Source: Burkholderiales bacterium (GTDB lineage Bacteria > Pseudomonadota > Gammaproteobacteria > Burkholderiales > Casimicrobiaceae). From it: a stretch of DNA of 64,000 nt. A program made the translations under genes and the position numbers. Of this stretch, positions 26,570 through 35,748 are shown in pieces. Position 1 is the stretch's first letter. Each line of letters opens with the position of its first letter. Under the pieces are notes generated by a model that worked only from the letters and a program-made list of their open reading frames with translations, had not been told where the DNA came from and did not search any database. The stretch is taken from assembly GCA_016790165.1 (NCBI GenBank), contig JAEUPL010000008.1, positions 1 through 64,000 of the forward strand, in the 5' to 3' direction.

Positions 26570-28171
26570 TCAGGACCCGCCGCCCGACACCTTCGCGAAA
26601 CGTGCCTCCGGACGGTCGTCCGAGCGGTGCAGCGTGGTGACTTCCTTCTTCATCGCCCACGGACGGATTTGGTGATGCAGCGTCACGTAGTAGCTTTCTT
26701 CCTTGGTGCGCTCCAGTGCGCGACGGATGAGGGCGTTGCGTTTGGTCACGTCCGGCTCGGTTTTGAGCTGGTCGATGATGGCGTCAAGACGGGTGTCGTT
26801 GATGCGGCCGAGGTTGAAGTTGCCATCAGCGCCGGTCGTCTTGGTGCGGACCAGTGACTGCAGGGAGTAGAGTGCGTCGTAGGTGGCTACGCCCCAACCG
26901 AGCATATAGACGCTGGTGTCGAAGTTCTGGATCTTGGCAATGTACGGCGCGAAGTTCATCGAATTCAACTTCGGCTTGAGGCCGATCTTCGCCCACATGG
27001 CAACCACTGCCTGGCAGACCTTTTCGTCGTTGACGTAGCGGTTGTTCGGGCAATCCAGTGTCAGTTCGAACCCGTTCGGGTACCCCGCTTCGGCGAGCAG
27101 CTTTTTGGCCTTTTCGACATTGAACTCGGCTTTGTCGATGTCGTTGCTGTGGCCGTTCACGCCTGGCGCTACCATGATGCCTGCCGGCACCGAGAGGCCG
27201 CGCATGATCGACTTCTTGATCGCTTCGCGGTCCACGGCGAGCGACAGCGCTTCACGCACGCGCTTGTCCTTGAACGGGTTCTTGCCCTTGACGTTGGTGT
27301 ATTTGGCCTCGTCGCTCCATTGGTCCATGCCGAGGAAGATGGTGCGAACTTCAATGCCTTCCAGCACCTTCAGCTTCGGGTCTTTCTTGAGGCGCTCCAC
27401 GTCCTGCGGCGGCACCTCGGACGACATGTCGATGTCACCGGCGATCAGTGCGGAGATGCGGGTGGCATCGGCCTTGATCGGCAGATACGTGTAGGCGGTG
27501 ACATTGCCGTCTTTCTTGCCCCACCAATTGGTGTTTTCGACCAGCTCAATCTTCTGTTCTGCGGCCCAGCCCTTCCACATGTACGGGCCGGTGCCCATCG
27601 CATTGCGCGAGGCGTATGTGTCTTCTTTCGCCTTGTAGTCCTGGATGTTGGTGACCTTGTTCTTCTCGCTCCACGCCTTGCTCATGATGCGGAAGTCAAT
27701 GATGTTTCGTAGAAGAATCGGGTTCGGTGCCGGCATGATGAAGTCAACCGTGTAGTCGTCGATCTTCTTCACTTCGCTGATGCCGGCGATGTAGATCTGC
27801 ATCGTGCCCTGCGGCTGCTTGATGCGGTTGAAGCTGAACACCACGTCGTCGGCTGTGAACGGCGTGCCGTCATGGAATTTCACGCCCTTGCGCAGATCGA
27901 AGCGCACCTGTGTCGGCGAGATGTACGTCCACTTGGTGGCGAGTGCCGGCTCAACCTCGAACTTCTGGTTGTACCGGGTCAGCCCTTCATACACGTGCAT
28001 CAGGATGGCGTTCGTCGTTGCGTGGTTCTGCGAGTGCGGGTCGGCCGTCAGGATGTCGTTCTGAGCTGCGTTTTTCAGCGCGGCAGCAGACGCGGACATC
28101 GCGGTCAGGCCAAACGCCAGTGACAGGGCAGTCGCAACACCGGCGACTGCGGTTCGTTTGAAATGAAACAT
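26570..28171 (-). CDS. ABC transporter periplasmic binding protein, family 5 (peptide/nickel type)
   Basis: A 533-residue secreted solute-binding protein. A signal peptide (FKRTAVAGVATALSLAFGL...ASAAA) is followed by the family-5 signature region VRFDLRKGVKFHDGTPFTADDVVFSFNRI. Such proteins deliver oligopeptides or related ligands to an ABC permease. No permease or ATPase gene is adjacent, so it is an orphan component here. The start MFHFKRTAV at 28171 is preferred because the signal peptide follows; eight more codons are open upstream. It converges on the amidohydrolase through a shared terminator. Confidence 0.93.
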   Translation of the reverse strand: MFHFKRTAVAGVATALSLAFGLTAMSASAAALKNAAQNDILTADPHSQNHATTNAILMHVYEGLTRYNQKFEVEPALATKWTYISPTQVRFDLRKGVKFHDGTPFTADDVVFSFNRIKQPQGTMQIYIAGISEVKKIDDYTVDFIMPAPNPILLRNIIDFRIMSKAWSEKNKVTNIQDYKAKEDTYASRNAMGTGPYMWKGWAAEQKIELVENTNWWGKKDGNVTAYTYLPIKADATRISALIAGDIDMSSEVPPQDVERLKKDPKLKVLEGIEVRTIFLGMDQWSDEAKYTNVKGKNPFKDKRVREALSLAVDREAIKKSIMRGLSVPAGIMVAPGVNGHSNDIDKAEFNVEKAKKLLAEAGYPNGFELTLDCPNNRYVNDEKVCQAVVAMWAKIGLKPKLNSMNFAPYIAKIQNFDTSVYMLGWGVATYDALYSLQSLVRTKTTGADGNFNLGRINDTRLDAIIDQLKTEPDVTKRNALIRRALERTKEESYYVTLHHQIRPWAMKKEVTTLHRSDDRPEARFAKVSGGGS

Positions 28172-28403
28172 GTGAGGGAACCTCCGAAGAAACAATCCTC
28201 AAATTTATCCGCAATCGTCGCTGGGTGCTGCGATGCGCTTCAAACTAGGCGTGCGGGTTATCCCGACTTTGATGCTCCGCAACAACAGCGAAAGCGGCTA
28301 CACTGCCCATGGCAGCAGTTGCCACGTGACCGAGATGCGACCGGTGGTGTCGCCCTCGCCGTTGCGGCCTCCTGCGCCAGTCAACCAAAAGGGGAGGTGA
28401 CCG

Positions 28404-29519
28404 GTGAGAATCGGCGTCATCAAGGAGACCACGGCCGGGGAGACGCGCGTCGCCGCGACGCCCGAGACCGTCAAAAAAATCGCTGCCATACCCGGCTTTT
28501 CCGTCACCGTCGAGTCGGGTGCGGGGGCCGCGTCCAGCTTGCTCGATGACGCCTACGCGGCGGCCGGCGCGTCCATCGGCGCGAGCGCGACCGACGTGCT
28601 CGCCGCGAGTGACGTCGTGCTGAAGGTGCGTGCACCCGGCGCCGACGAACTGGCGGCCATGAAGTCTGGCACCCATCTGGTCGGCATGCTGAATCCCTTT
28701 AACACGGAGGGTATCGCTGCGATCAAGGCGAAAGGGGTCAACGGCTTCTCGCTGGAGCGGGCGCCGCGTACGACGCGCGCACAGAGCCTGGACGTGCTGT
28801 CCTCGCAGGCCAATATCGCGGGTTACAAGGCGGTGATCCTGGCCGCGAACCACTATCCAAAGTTTTTCCCGATGCTGATGACGGCGGCGGGCACGGTAAA
28901 AGCCGCGCGCGTGGTCATCCTTGGCGTGGGCGTTGCCGGTTTGCAGGCAATCGCGACGGCCAAGCGCCTGGGCGCTGTGATCGAGGCGTCCGACGTGCGG
29001 CCGGCGGTGAAAGAACAGGTCGAGTCACTCGGCGCCAAATTTATCGATGTGCCGTATGAAACCGACGAAGAGCGGGAGACGGCCCAGGGCGTGGGCGGTT
29101 ATGCCAAGCCGATGCCGGAGAGCTGGATGGCGCGGCAGCGTGCCGAAGTCGCCAAACGGGTGGCGATGGCTGATTGCGTGATCACGACTGCGCTGATTCC
29201 GGGCCGTCCGGCGCCGGTGCTGGTGACCGAGGAGATGGTGAAAGCGATGAAGCCGGGCTCGGTCATCGTTGACCTCGCCGCGGAGCAGGGCGGTAATTGC
29301 CCGCTCACCGAGAAGGACAAAGTGGTTGTCAAGCATGGCGTCACGCTGGTTGGGCACACCAATCTCGCTGCGCTCCTGCCTCAGGATGCGAGCGCACTGT
29401 ACGCGCGAAACGTGCTCGACTTTTTGAAACTGCTAGTTGATTTCAAGACCGGCGAGTTCAAGATCAACATGGACGACGACATTGTGGCGGCAACGCTGGT
29501 GACGGGAGACAAGCAATGA
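28404..29519 (+). CDS. pntAA: NAD(P) transhydrogenase alpha subunit, part 1
   Basis: A 371-residue NAD(H)-binding component of proton-translocating transhydrogenase. Alanine-dehydrogenase-like signatures are MRIGVIKETTAGETRVAATP at the N terminus and VVILGVGVAGLQAIATAKRLGA as the Rossmann loop, with RPAVKEQVESLGAKF following. It lacks the membrane helices, which are encoded by the next gene, as in Rhodospirillum-type three-subunit enzymes. The start is GTG at 28404 with a GGGGAGG site about 8 bp upstream. The stop overlaps the next ATG by 4 bp. Confidence 0.95.
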   Translation: MRIGVIKETTAGETRVAATPETVKKIAAIPGFSVTVESGAGAASSLLDDAYAAAGASIGASATDVLAASDVVLKVRAPGADELAAMKSGTHLVGMLNPFNTEGIAAIKAKGVNGFSLERAPRTTRAQSLDVLSSQANIAGYKAVILAANHYPKFFPMLMTAAGTVKAARVVILGVGVAGLQAIATAKRLGAVIEASDVRPAVKEQVESLGAKFIDVPYETDEERETAQGVGGYAKPMPESWMARQRAEVAKRVAMADCVITTALIPGRPAPVLVTEEMVKAMKPGSVIVDLAAEQGGNCPLTEKDKVVVKHGVTLVGHTNLAALLPQDASALYARNVLDFLKLLVDFKTGEFKINMDDDIVAATLVTGDKQ

Positions 29520-29836
29520 GTGGCGTTGAACACATCGTGGTCAATCTGATCATTTTTGTGCTGGCGATTTACGTCGGCTATCACGTGGTGTGGACCGTGA
29601 CGCCCGCTTTGCACACGCCGCTGATGGCTGTGACCAACGCGATCTCTGCAATCATCATCGTGGGGGCGATGCTGGCCGCGGCGCTCACCGAAACCACGTT
29701 GGGCAAGACCATGGGCGTGCTCGCAGTGGCGCTCGCGGCGGTGAACATCTTCGGTGGCTTTTTGGTGACCAAGCGCATGCTGGAAATGTTCAAGAAGAAA
29801 GAGAAGAAAGAACCGAAAGCGGAGGCAGGCAAATGA
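29516..29836 (+). CDS. pntAB: NAD(P) transhydrogenase alpha subunit, part 2 (membrane)
   Basis: A 106-residue membrane protein with three hydrophobic segments (IVVNLIIFVLAIYVGYHVVW; AIIIVGAMLAAAL; VLAVALAAVNIFGGFLVTKRML) and a lysine-rich tail. It forms part of the proton channel of transhydrogenase. It overlaps pntAA by ATGA, so the two are coupled. The 61-bp gap to pntB contains a short heptamer repeat. Confidence 0.93.
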   Translation: MSGVEHIVVNLIIFVLAIYVGYHVVWTVTPALHTPLMAVTNAISAIIIVGAMLAAALTETTLGKTMGVLAVALAAVNIFGGFLVTKRMLEMFKKKEKKEPKAEAGK

Positions 29837-29851
29837 ATCAGCACCGCGTTC

Positions 29852-29879
29852 GTCATTTGTCATTTGCCATTCGTCGTTG
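29852..29879. repeat. Heptamer tandem repeat in the pnt operon
   Basis: Four degenerate 7-bp units: GTCATTT, GTCATTT, GCCATTC, GTCGTTG. They fill the pntAB-pntB spacer. Confidence 0.5.
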
Positions 29880-29897
29880 TGACGCAAGGAGCGCCCA

Positions 29898-31319
29898 ATG
29901 AGCATGAACGTCGTCGTTCTCCTCTACCTGGTGGCGTCGGTGTGCTTCATCCAGGCACTGAAAGGACTGTCGCATCCCACCACATCGATCACCGGCAATC
30001 GCTTTGGCATGGTGGGCATGGCAATAGCCATGCTGACTACGGCTGCGCTGATTTTCAAACTGGCCGGTGAGTCCACGCTGGGACTCGGTTACGTGCTGGC
30101 GGGCCTCGTCGTCGGTGGCGGCATCGGCGCGGTCATGGCCAAGCGGGTTGAGATGACGAAAATGCCTGAACTGGTCGCCTTCATGCACAGCATGATTGGT
30201 CTCGCTGCTGTTTTCATCGCGGTGGCAGCCGTCGTCGAACCGCACGCTTTCGGTATCACGCAGAAGGGCGCGGAAATCCCCAACGGCAACCGGCTCGAGC
30301 TCTTCCTCGGCGCGGCCATTGGAGCCATCACGTTTAGTGGCTCGGTCATCGCGTTCGGCAAGCTGTCGGGCAAATACAAGTTCCGGTTGTTCCAGGGGGC
30401 CCCGGTCGTGTTCCCCGGTCAGCACATGGTGAACGCACTGGTTGGCATCGCCATCATCGGGCTGGGTATTTACTTCATGTTTACTGGCAACTGGACGGCG
30501 TTTCTGGTAATGCTGGCGCTGTCGTTCGTAATCGGCGTGCTGATCATCATCCCGATTGGTGGCGCAGATATGCCGGTGGTGGTCTCGATGCTCAACAGCT
30601 ACTCAGGCTGGGCGGCGGCCGGCATTGGCTTCTCATTGAATAACCCCATGCTGATCATTGCGGGCTCGCTGGTGGGCTCGTCGGGCGCCATCCTGTCGTA
30701 CATCATGTGCAAGGCGATGAACCGCTCGTTCATCAGCGTGATCCTCGGGGGCTTCGGTGGGGAGGGTGGAGCGGTAGCCGGCAGCAAGGAGCAGCGTCCG
30801 GTCAAGAGCGGCAGCGCTGACGATGCCGCGTTCATGCTATCGAACGCCGACAGTGTGGTGATCGTGCCGGGTTACGGTCTCGCCGTCGCCCGCGCCCAGC
30901 ATGCAGTGAAGGAGCTGGCGCAGAAGCTCATCGCGAAGGGAGTCGATGTGAAGTACGCCATTCACCCGGTGGCGGGTCGTATGCCGGGCCACATGAACGT
31001 GTTGCTGGCGGAAGCCGAAGTGCCCTACGACCAGGTGCACGAAATGGAGGACATCAACTCCGAGTTCGCGCAGACCGATGTGGTGCTCGTGCTGGGGGCT
31101 AACGACGTGGTCAACCCGTTGGCGCTTCAGAAGGGCAGCCCGATCTACGGCATGCCGATTCTGGACGCCTACAAGGCTCGCACGGTGATCGTGAACAAGC
31201 GATCGATGGCGGCGGGCTACGCGGGGCTCGACAATGAGCTTTTCTACATGGACAAGACCATGATGGTGTTCGGTGACGCCAAGGGCGTTGTTGAGGCCAT
31301 GTTGAAGGCAGTGGAATAG
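29898..31319 (+). CDS. pntB: NAD(P) transhydrogenase beta subunit
   Basis: A 473-residue protein with about nine membrane helices followed by a soluble NADP(H)-binding domain. The soluble domain has VVIVPGYGLAVARAQHAVKEL, HPVAGRMPGHMNVLLAEA, VLVLGANDVVNP and IVNKRSMAAGYAG. The complete complex uses the proton gradient to reduce NADP with NADH, supplying NADPH. It is the third gene of the pnt operon; a c-type cytochrome gene follows 9 bp after its stop. Confidence 0.96.
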   Translation: MSMNVVVLLYLVASVCFIQALKGLSHPTTSITGNRFGMVGMAIAMLTTAALIFKLAGESTLGLGYVLAGLVVGGGIGAVMAKRVEMTKMPELVAFMHSMIGLAAVFIAVAAVVEPHAFGITQKGAEIPNGNRLELFLGAAIGAITFSGSVIAFGKLSGKYKFRLFQGAPVVFPGQHMVNALVGIAIIGLGIYFMFTGNWTAFLVMLALSFVIGVLIIIPIGGADMPVVVSMLNSYSGWAAAGIGFSLNNPMLIIAGSLVGSSGAILSYIMCKAMNRSFISVILGGFGGEGGAVAGSKEQRPVKSGSADDAAFMLSNADSVVIVPGYGLAVARAQHAVKELAQKLIAKGVDVKYAIHPVAGRMPGHMNVLLAEAEVPYDQVHEMEDINSEFAQTDVVLVLGANDVVNPLALQKGSPIYGMPILDAYKARTVIVNKRSMAAGYAGLDNELFYMDKTMMVFGDAKGVVEAMLKAVE

Positions 31320-31328
31320 CACGGTTTG

Positions 31329-31829
31329 ATGGGAGTAGTTGGCGTGGTGCCTTTTCGTACCTTTCACGGTTCCGTTTGTGCGGTGGTGTTGTGCGCCATG
31401 CCGACGCTGTCATGCGCTGCGATGCCCGGACAGGTCAAAACTGGCGAGCAGGTGTACCAGACCATCTGTTCGGCCTGTCATCGCGACGGGGTTGCCCATG
31501 CGCCGAAGGTCGGCGACCGGGCGGCATGGTCCAAGCTGATCGCGGAAAAGCAGGTCGAACTGACCGCAGACGCCTGGGCCGGAACCCGCGCGATGCCGCC
31601 GAAGGGTGGAGCGACTGACCTGAGCCTGCGGGAATTCGGTGGTGCCGTTGCGTATATGGCGAGCCAGTCTGGCGCCGATTGGCAAGCCCCTGACGATGCG
31701 ATGATGGTGCGCATTCGCGCTGCCGCTCGAGGGGCGCTGGACAAGAAAATCAGGCAGGCTCAGGCGATGCGCCGCGAGCTGGACGCATCCCCGATTGTGG
31801 TGAAAGGCGGCAAATCTCCAGCACAGTGA
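31329..31829 (+). CDS. c5-type monohaem cytochrome c
   Basis: A 166-residue secreted cytochrome. A signal peptide (GSVCAVVLCAMPTLSCAA) is followed by the haem-binding CSACH at about 47-51 and the axial methionine in AMPPKGGATDLS, the arrangement of cytochrome c5/CycB-type proteins. A lysine- and arginine-rich tail of about 45 residues extends beyond the usual domain. It likely carries electrons in the periplasm. The ATG at 31329 follows an in-frame TTG. The stop overlaps the GTG of the next gene. Confidence 0.87.
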   Translation: MGVVGVVPFRTFHGSVCAVVLCAMPTLSCAAMPGQVKTGEQVYQTICSACHRDGVAHAPKVGDRAAWSKLIAEKQVELTADAWAGTRAMPPKGGATDLSLREFGGAVAYMASQSGADWQAPDDAMMVRIRAAARGALDKKIRQAQAMRRELDASPIVVKGGKSPAQ

Positions 31830-32755
31830 CGCGACGGGAGCGGATGGCCCTGCCGTGGCGCGATAGCCTGCTTGCGCTCGCGATCGCTACCGTCTGGGGC
31901 CTTACTTTCGTCTCGATCAAGCTGTCACTGATGTCTGTCCCGCCGTTTGCGCTGTCCGGCTGGCGATTTTTCATGGCGGCCGTGCCGCTGGTTTTTTTCG
32001 TTGGGCGGCCGCAGGTGCCGTGGCGGTGGTTGGTGCTCTACGCACTGTTCATCGCCGTGGGCCAGTTCGCCGTACTCTTTATCGCACTCAACCTGGGCAT
32101 GCCAGCGGGGTTGATGTCGCTTGTCGTGCAGACGCAGGTGTTCTTCACGATCGGGCTTGCAGTGGCTTTTTTCGGGGAATCGGTGCAGCGACCGCAACTC
32201 ATCGGCGCACTGGTCGCTGCAGTCGGACTGATCGTGATTGGGGCGACCAAGCTGCAAAGCGGCGTGGCTGGTGCCTTCTTGCTGGTGCTGCTGGCCGCGT
32301 TCTTCTGGGGGGCGGGCAACACAGTGGCGAAGCACGTCGCGCGGATCGCAACGGCGGGACGGGTGAGCGCGATGAACTTCATCGCGTGGTCGAGTCTGGC
32401 CGCCGTGCCACCGCTTGCCCTGATTTCCCTGCTCGTGGAGCCGGATGGCGCACTCTGGCTGCCGATCACGAAGCCGAGCTGGTCGCTATGGGGCAACCTC
32501 TGCGTGCTCGCCTACGCAGCTCAGGTGTTTGGCTATGGCCTGTGGTCGAACCTGCTGACTCGCTATCCCGCATCCATGGTGTCGCCGTTCGCGTTGTGGG
32601 TGCCGGTGGCCGGCATGACGGCGACAGCCTGGGCGTTTGGCGAACGGCTGACGGCGATTCAGATTGCCGGCGCGGCGATCGTGCTGGCGGGGCTGGCGGT
32701 CGCGGTGCTCGGGCCGCGATGGGGGGCGAATCGCGGTTGCCGCCCAGACGCCTAG
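31826..32755 (+). CDS. EamA/DMT family transporter
   Basis: A 309-residue inner-membrane exporter with ten predicted helices and two EamA repeats (LLALAIATVWGLTFVSIKL; LLVLLAAFFWGAGNTVAKH). It is closer to the YdcZ/RhaT-like EamA branch of amino-acid exporters than the copy at 16.2 kb, but the substrate is not readable. The GTG at 31826 overlaps the cytochrome stop (GTGA); an ATG at 31844 (MALPWRDSL) is an equally good start. It converges on the CDF gene with 7 bp between stops. Confidence 0.9.
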   Translation: MTRRERMALPWRDSLLALAIATVWGLTFVSIKLSLMSVPPFALSGWRFFMAAVPLVFFVGRPQVPWRWLVLYALFIAVGQFAVLFIALNLGMPAGLMSLVVQTQVFFTIGLAVAFFGESVQRPQLIGALVAAVGLIVIGATKLQSGVAGAFLLVLLAAFFWGAGNTVAKHVARIATAGRVSAMNFIAWSSLAAVPPLALISLLVEPDGALWLPITKPSWSLWGNLCVLAYAAQVFGYGLWSNLLTRYPASMVSPFALWVPVAGMTATAWAFGERLTAIQIAGAAIVLAGLAVAVLGPRWGANRGCRPDA

Positions 32756-32762
32756 CGGGCTG

Positions 32763-33815
32763 CTAGTGCACGTGCGGCAAACCACAGTGCTCGCGTCGTG
32801 CGCACGGCGCGGCGTCGCCGGTTTCGATTTGCAGCGTCGCATGGTCGATGCTGAATCGATCATGCAGTTCATCGCAGACCTGTTTCAGCCAGGCGTCACC
32901 CGGATGGCCATCCGGGCACACCAGATGCGCCGTCAGTGCCACCGCATGCGTGGAGAGCGCCCAGATGTGCAGATCGTGCATGCCTTGCACCGGTGCTCTG
33001 TGTGCCAGATAGTCGGCCACGGCGGTGGCATCCACGTGTGCGGGGACCGCATCCAGCGACAGGCGCAACGAATCGACCAGCAGCCGCCACGATCCCCATG
33101 CGATCACAATGGCGATGACGAGGCTGGTTGCCGCGTCGAGCCAAAGCCAGCCGGTGATCCGCATCAATGCGGCACTCGCAACGACACCCGCTGAAACGGC
33201 CGCGTCGGCGGCCATGTGCAGGTAAGCGCCGCGCACGTTCAAGTCAGTCTTGCTGCCGCGCATGAAAAGCCAGGCAGTAAACACGTTCACCGCAATGCCA
33301 ATCAGTGCAATCGCCATCACCGGACCGGTTGCGACGACCTGGGGCGTACTGAGCCGCCCGATCGCTTCCCACACGATCGCGCCAAGCGCGACGAACAGCA
33401 GCACCGCGTTCGCCAACGCGGCGAGGATTGACGTGCGTCCCAGGCCGTAGGAATGGCGCACCGATGGTTTGCGGCGAGAGAGCCACACTGCGGCCCAGGC
33501 CAGTAGCAGGCCGAGTACGTCGGAGAGGTTGTGCCCGGCATCGGCCACCAACGCGAGCGAGTGCAGCCAAAAACCCGCTACGGCCTCGATCAACGCATAG
33601 CTGACGTTGAGTGCGACGCCGATGGCAAAAATTCGGTCGTAGTTGACCGGTCCATGCGCGTGTAAATGATCGTGGCGAGCGGCGGGTGGCATGGCCGCCA
33701 AGTCGGGACCGTCCCCATGTGGGTGAGTGTGCGCATCACCGTGGCCGTGCGGGCCGTGCGGCTGGGCCGGTCCAGTGCCCTCGTGAGCGGCAGGGTGCGG
33801 ATGCTGACCGTGCAT
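32763..33815 (-). CDS. Cation diffusion facilitator (zinc/cobalt type)
   Basis: A 350-residue CDF exporter of the CzcD/ZitB type. A histidine-rich N terminus (HPHPAAHEG... and GPHGHGDAHTHPHGDG) probably binds metal. Six membrane helices follow, with the transport-site motifs ADAGHNLSD in helix II and HMAADAAVS in helix V. A cytoplasmic C-terminal domain contains MHDLHIWAL. It exports divalent metals in exchange for protons. The start is MHGQHPHP at 33815. A short GCTATG triplicate (about 33902-33925) lies in the 192-bp gap to the deacetylase gene. Confidence 0.92.
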   Translation of the reverse strand: MHGQHPHPAAHEGTGPAQPHGPHGHGDAHTHPHGDGPDLAAMPPAARHDHLHAHGPVNYDRIFAIGVALNVSYALIEAVAGFWLHSLALVADAGHNLSDVLGLLLAWAAVWLSRRKPSVRHSYGLGRTSILAALANAVLLFVALGAIVWEAIGRLSTPQVVATGPVMAIALIGIAVNVFTAWLFMRGSKTDLNVRGAYLHMAADAAVSAGVVASAALMRITGWLWLDAATSLVIAIVIAWGSWRLLVDSLRLSLDAVPAHVDATAVADYLAHRAPVQGMHDLHIWALSTHAVALTAHLVCPDGHPGDAWLKQVCDELHDRFSIDHATLQIETGDAAPCARREHCGLPHVH

Positions 33816-34007
33816 GCGCGCAATGCTAGCGTCCTGCGTTAGAAATTCGCTGATGAATTCGCCCGAGTATCCATGCCATGCTGCGTTGCCAATCCTCGCC
33901 ATCGCTATGGCTATGGCTATGGCTGCGGCTGGCGTCTTGGCTGACGTCGAAATCGGTCGATTTCATATTCAACGAGTTTTTAACTCAGGACACCAGCGCG
34001 CCCTCCG

Positions 34008-34943
34008 TCAATCCGCGCCGATCAACACCTTGACGTGCTCACCGACGCAACGGGCGAGCGCGCTCAAGTGGTACCCGCCTTCGAGCAGCGACACGATGCG
34101 CCCTCTGCAATGACGGTCTGCGGCGGCCACCAGCTGCTGCGTGAGCCAGCGATAGTCGGCGTCGACCCAGCCGAGTGAGGCGAGATCGTCCTCGCGATGC
34201 GCGTCGAACCCGGCGGAAATGACGATCAGTTCCGGCTTGAATTCGTCGATCGCTGGCATCCAGCGCTCGGTCACGGCCGCGCGCATCACGTCGCCGCGCG
34301 AATACGCAGGCAACGGCACGTTGACCATATTGGCGGCCATTGGCACGTCGCCCGTGCCCGGATAGAGATGATGCTGGAAGGTCGACACCATGAGCACGCG
34401 GCGGGCGTCACACTCGTCGGCAAGGATTTCTTCGGTGCCGTTGCCGTGGTGAACGTCGAAATCGACGAGCAGCACGCGCTGCAAGCCGTGCGCGTGAATG
34501 GCGTGTAGCACGGCGATGGCTGCGTTGTTGAAAAAGCAGAATCCCATCGCGCGGTGACGCTCGGCGTGATGGCCGGGCGGGCGGATGTTGCAGAACGCGC
34601 GCGGCGCGTCACCGCCGCAAACCAGATCGACCGCTTTCACTGCGGCGCCGGCACTGTGTCGCGCGGCGTTCAGCGTGTGCGGATTCATCGTGGTGTCGCC
34701 GTCGATGCCGTGATAGCCCTCTGCCGGTGCGATGCGTTCGATGGCATCGACCATCTCACGCGTGTGGGCGCGCAGAATGGTGTGCGGAGGCGCGACGGCA
34801 GCGGTCTCCTCCCGCATGAAATCGAGCAGCCCCTGCATGCGGAGGTGATCGTCGACCACGCGCACGCGGTCAGGGCATTCGGGGTGGTGCGCGCCCATTT
34901 CGTGTTTCAGCGCGAACGGGTGCGTCAGGTATGCGACGAGCAT
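34008..34943 (-). CDS. Histone-deacetylase-family protein (acetylpolyamine/acetoin-type amidohydrolase)
   Basis: A 311-residue zinc amidohydrolase. Motifs are HPECPDR, IRPPGHHAE with the tandem catalytic histidines, DFDVHHGNGT with the zinc ligands, and SAGFDAHREDDLASLG. Bacterial members deacetylate polyamines or proteins; the substrate here is unknown. The start MLVAYLTHPFALKHEMG is the usual beginning of the family. It lies downstream of efp on the same strand. Confidence 0.92.
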   Translation of the reverse strand: MLVAYLTHPFALKHEMGAHHPECPDRVRVVDDHLRMQGLLDFMREETAAVAPPHTILRAHTREMVDAIERIAPAEGYHGIDGDTTMNPHTLNAARHSAGAAVKAVDLVCGGDAPRAFCNIRPPGHHAERHRAMGFCFFNNAAIAVLHAIHAHGLQRVLLVDFDVHHGNGTEEILADECDARRVLMVSTFQHHLYPGTGDVPMAANMVNVPLPAYSRGDVMRAAVTERWMPAIDEFKPELIVISAGFDAHREDDLASLGWVDADYRWLTQQLVAAADRHCRGRIVSLLEGGYHLSALARCVGEHVKVLIGAD

Positions 34944-34986
34944 CGGTAGTAGAGCCTCCTCGCACGATTATGACCGCACAATGACA

Positions 34987-35015
34987 AACGGCCCGGGCGA
35001 TTGCCACGGGCCGTT
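34987..35015 (-). terminator. Probable efp terminator
   Basis: A perfect 9-bp inverted repeat, AACGGCCCG / CGGGCCGTT, with an 11-nt loop follows the efp stop on the minus strand. The downstream U-tract is short (TTTGT), so termination may be partial. Confidence 0.6.
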
Positions 35016-35055
35016 GCGCTGGATCAAGGCCGCCCCCGTGGGGAACAGCCGCGCG

Positions 35056-35613
35056 CTAGACGCGCTTCTTGAACTCGTCGGTGCGGGTGTCGATTTCGAT
35101 CATGTCGCCCGTATTGACGAACGCCGGCACCGGAATTTCGAAACCAGTCCCCTTGAGTTTGGCGGGCTTCATGACCTTGCCCGACGTGTCGCCGCGAACG
35201 GCGGGTTCGGTGTACTCAACTTCACGCACCAGCGAAGTAGGGAGTTCGATGCCAATGGCGCGGCCTTCGTAGAAGGTGACTTCGCAGGGCATGCCGTCTT
35301 CGAGGTATTTGAGTGCGTCGGTCATGGTGTCCGGTTCGATTTCGAACTGGTTGTACTCGGCGTCCATGAATACGTACATCGGGTCGGCGAAATAGCTGTA
35401 GGTCACCTCCTTCTTCTCGAGGACGATGACATCGAATTTTTCGTCGGCCTTGAACACCGGCTCGGTGCCGGTGCCGGTCAGCAGGTTCTTGAGCTTGGTC
35501 TTGACCACGGCGGCATTGCGGCCGGACTTGTTGTATTCGGCCTTGACCACGACCATCGGGTCGTTACCGATCATGATGACGTTGCCGGCGCGGAGTTCTT
35601 GTGCGGTTTTCAT
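35056..35613 (-). CDS. efp: Elongation factor P, arginine-32 type
   Basis: A 185-residue EF-P that relieves ribosome stalling at polyproline. The tip of the first domain reads NKSGRNAA with Arg32, the residue rhamnosylated by EarP in beta- and some gammaproteobacteria, instead of the lysine modified by EpmA. The three beta-barrel domains are complete and end in [14 protein letters not shown]. The adjacent earP gene (136 bp upstream, same strand) supplies the modifying enzyme. Confidence 0.97.
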   Translation of the reverse strand: MKTAQELRAGNVIMIGNDPMVVVKAEYNKSGRNAAVVKTKLKNLLTGTGTEPVFKADEKFDVIVLEKKEVTYSYFADPMYVFMDAEYNQFEIEPDTMTDALKYLEDGMPCEVTFYEGRAIGIELPTSLVREVEYTEPAVRGDTSGKVMKPAKLKGTGFEIPVPAFVNTGDMIEIDTRTDEFKKRV

Positions 35614-35748
35614 GGTGATTTCGTTGTGAGTGCGCGCCGGTTGGGAGCGGTTCAGTCACCGTGGCGGTGATGTGCTTGGCCCGCAGGTTTTGTAGCAAAG
35701 CCTTTGATTTTAGCTGACTTTTCGCGCTTTCACCAGCAGCGCTGGGGT

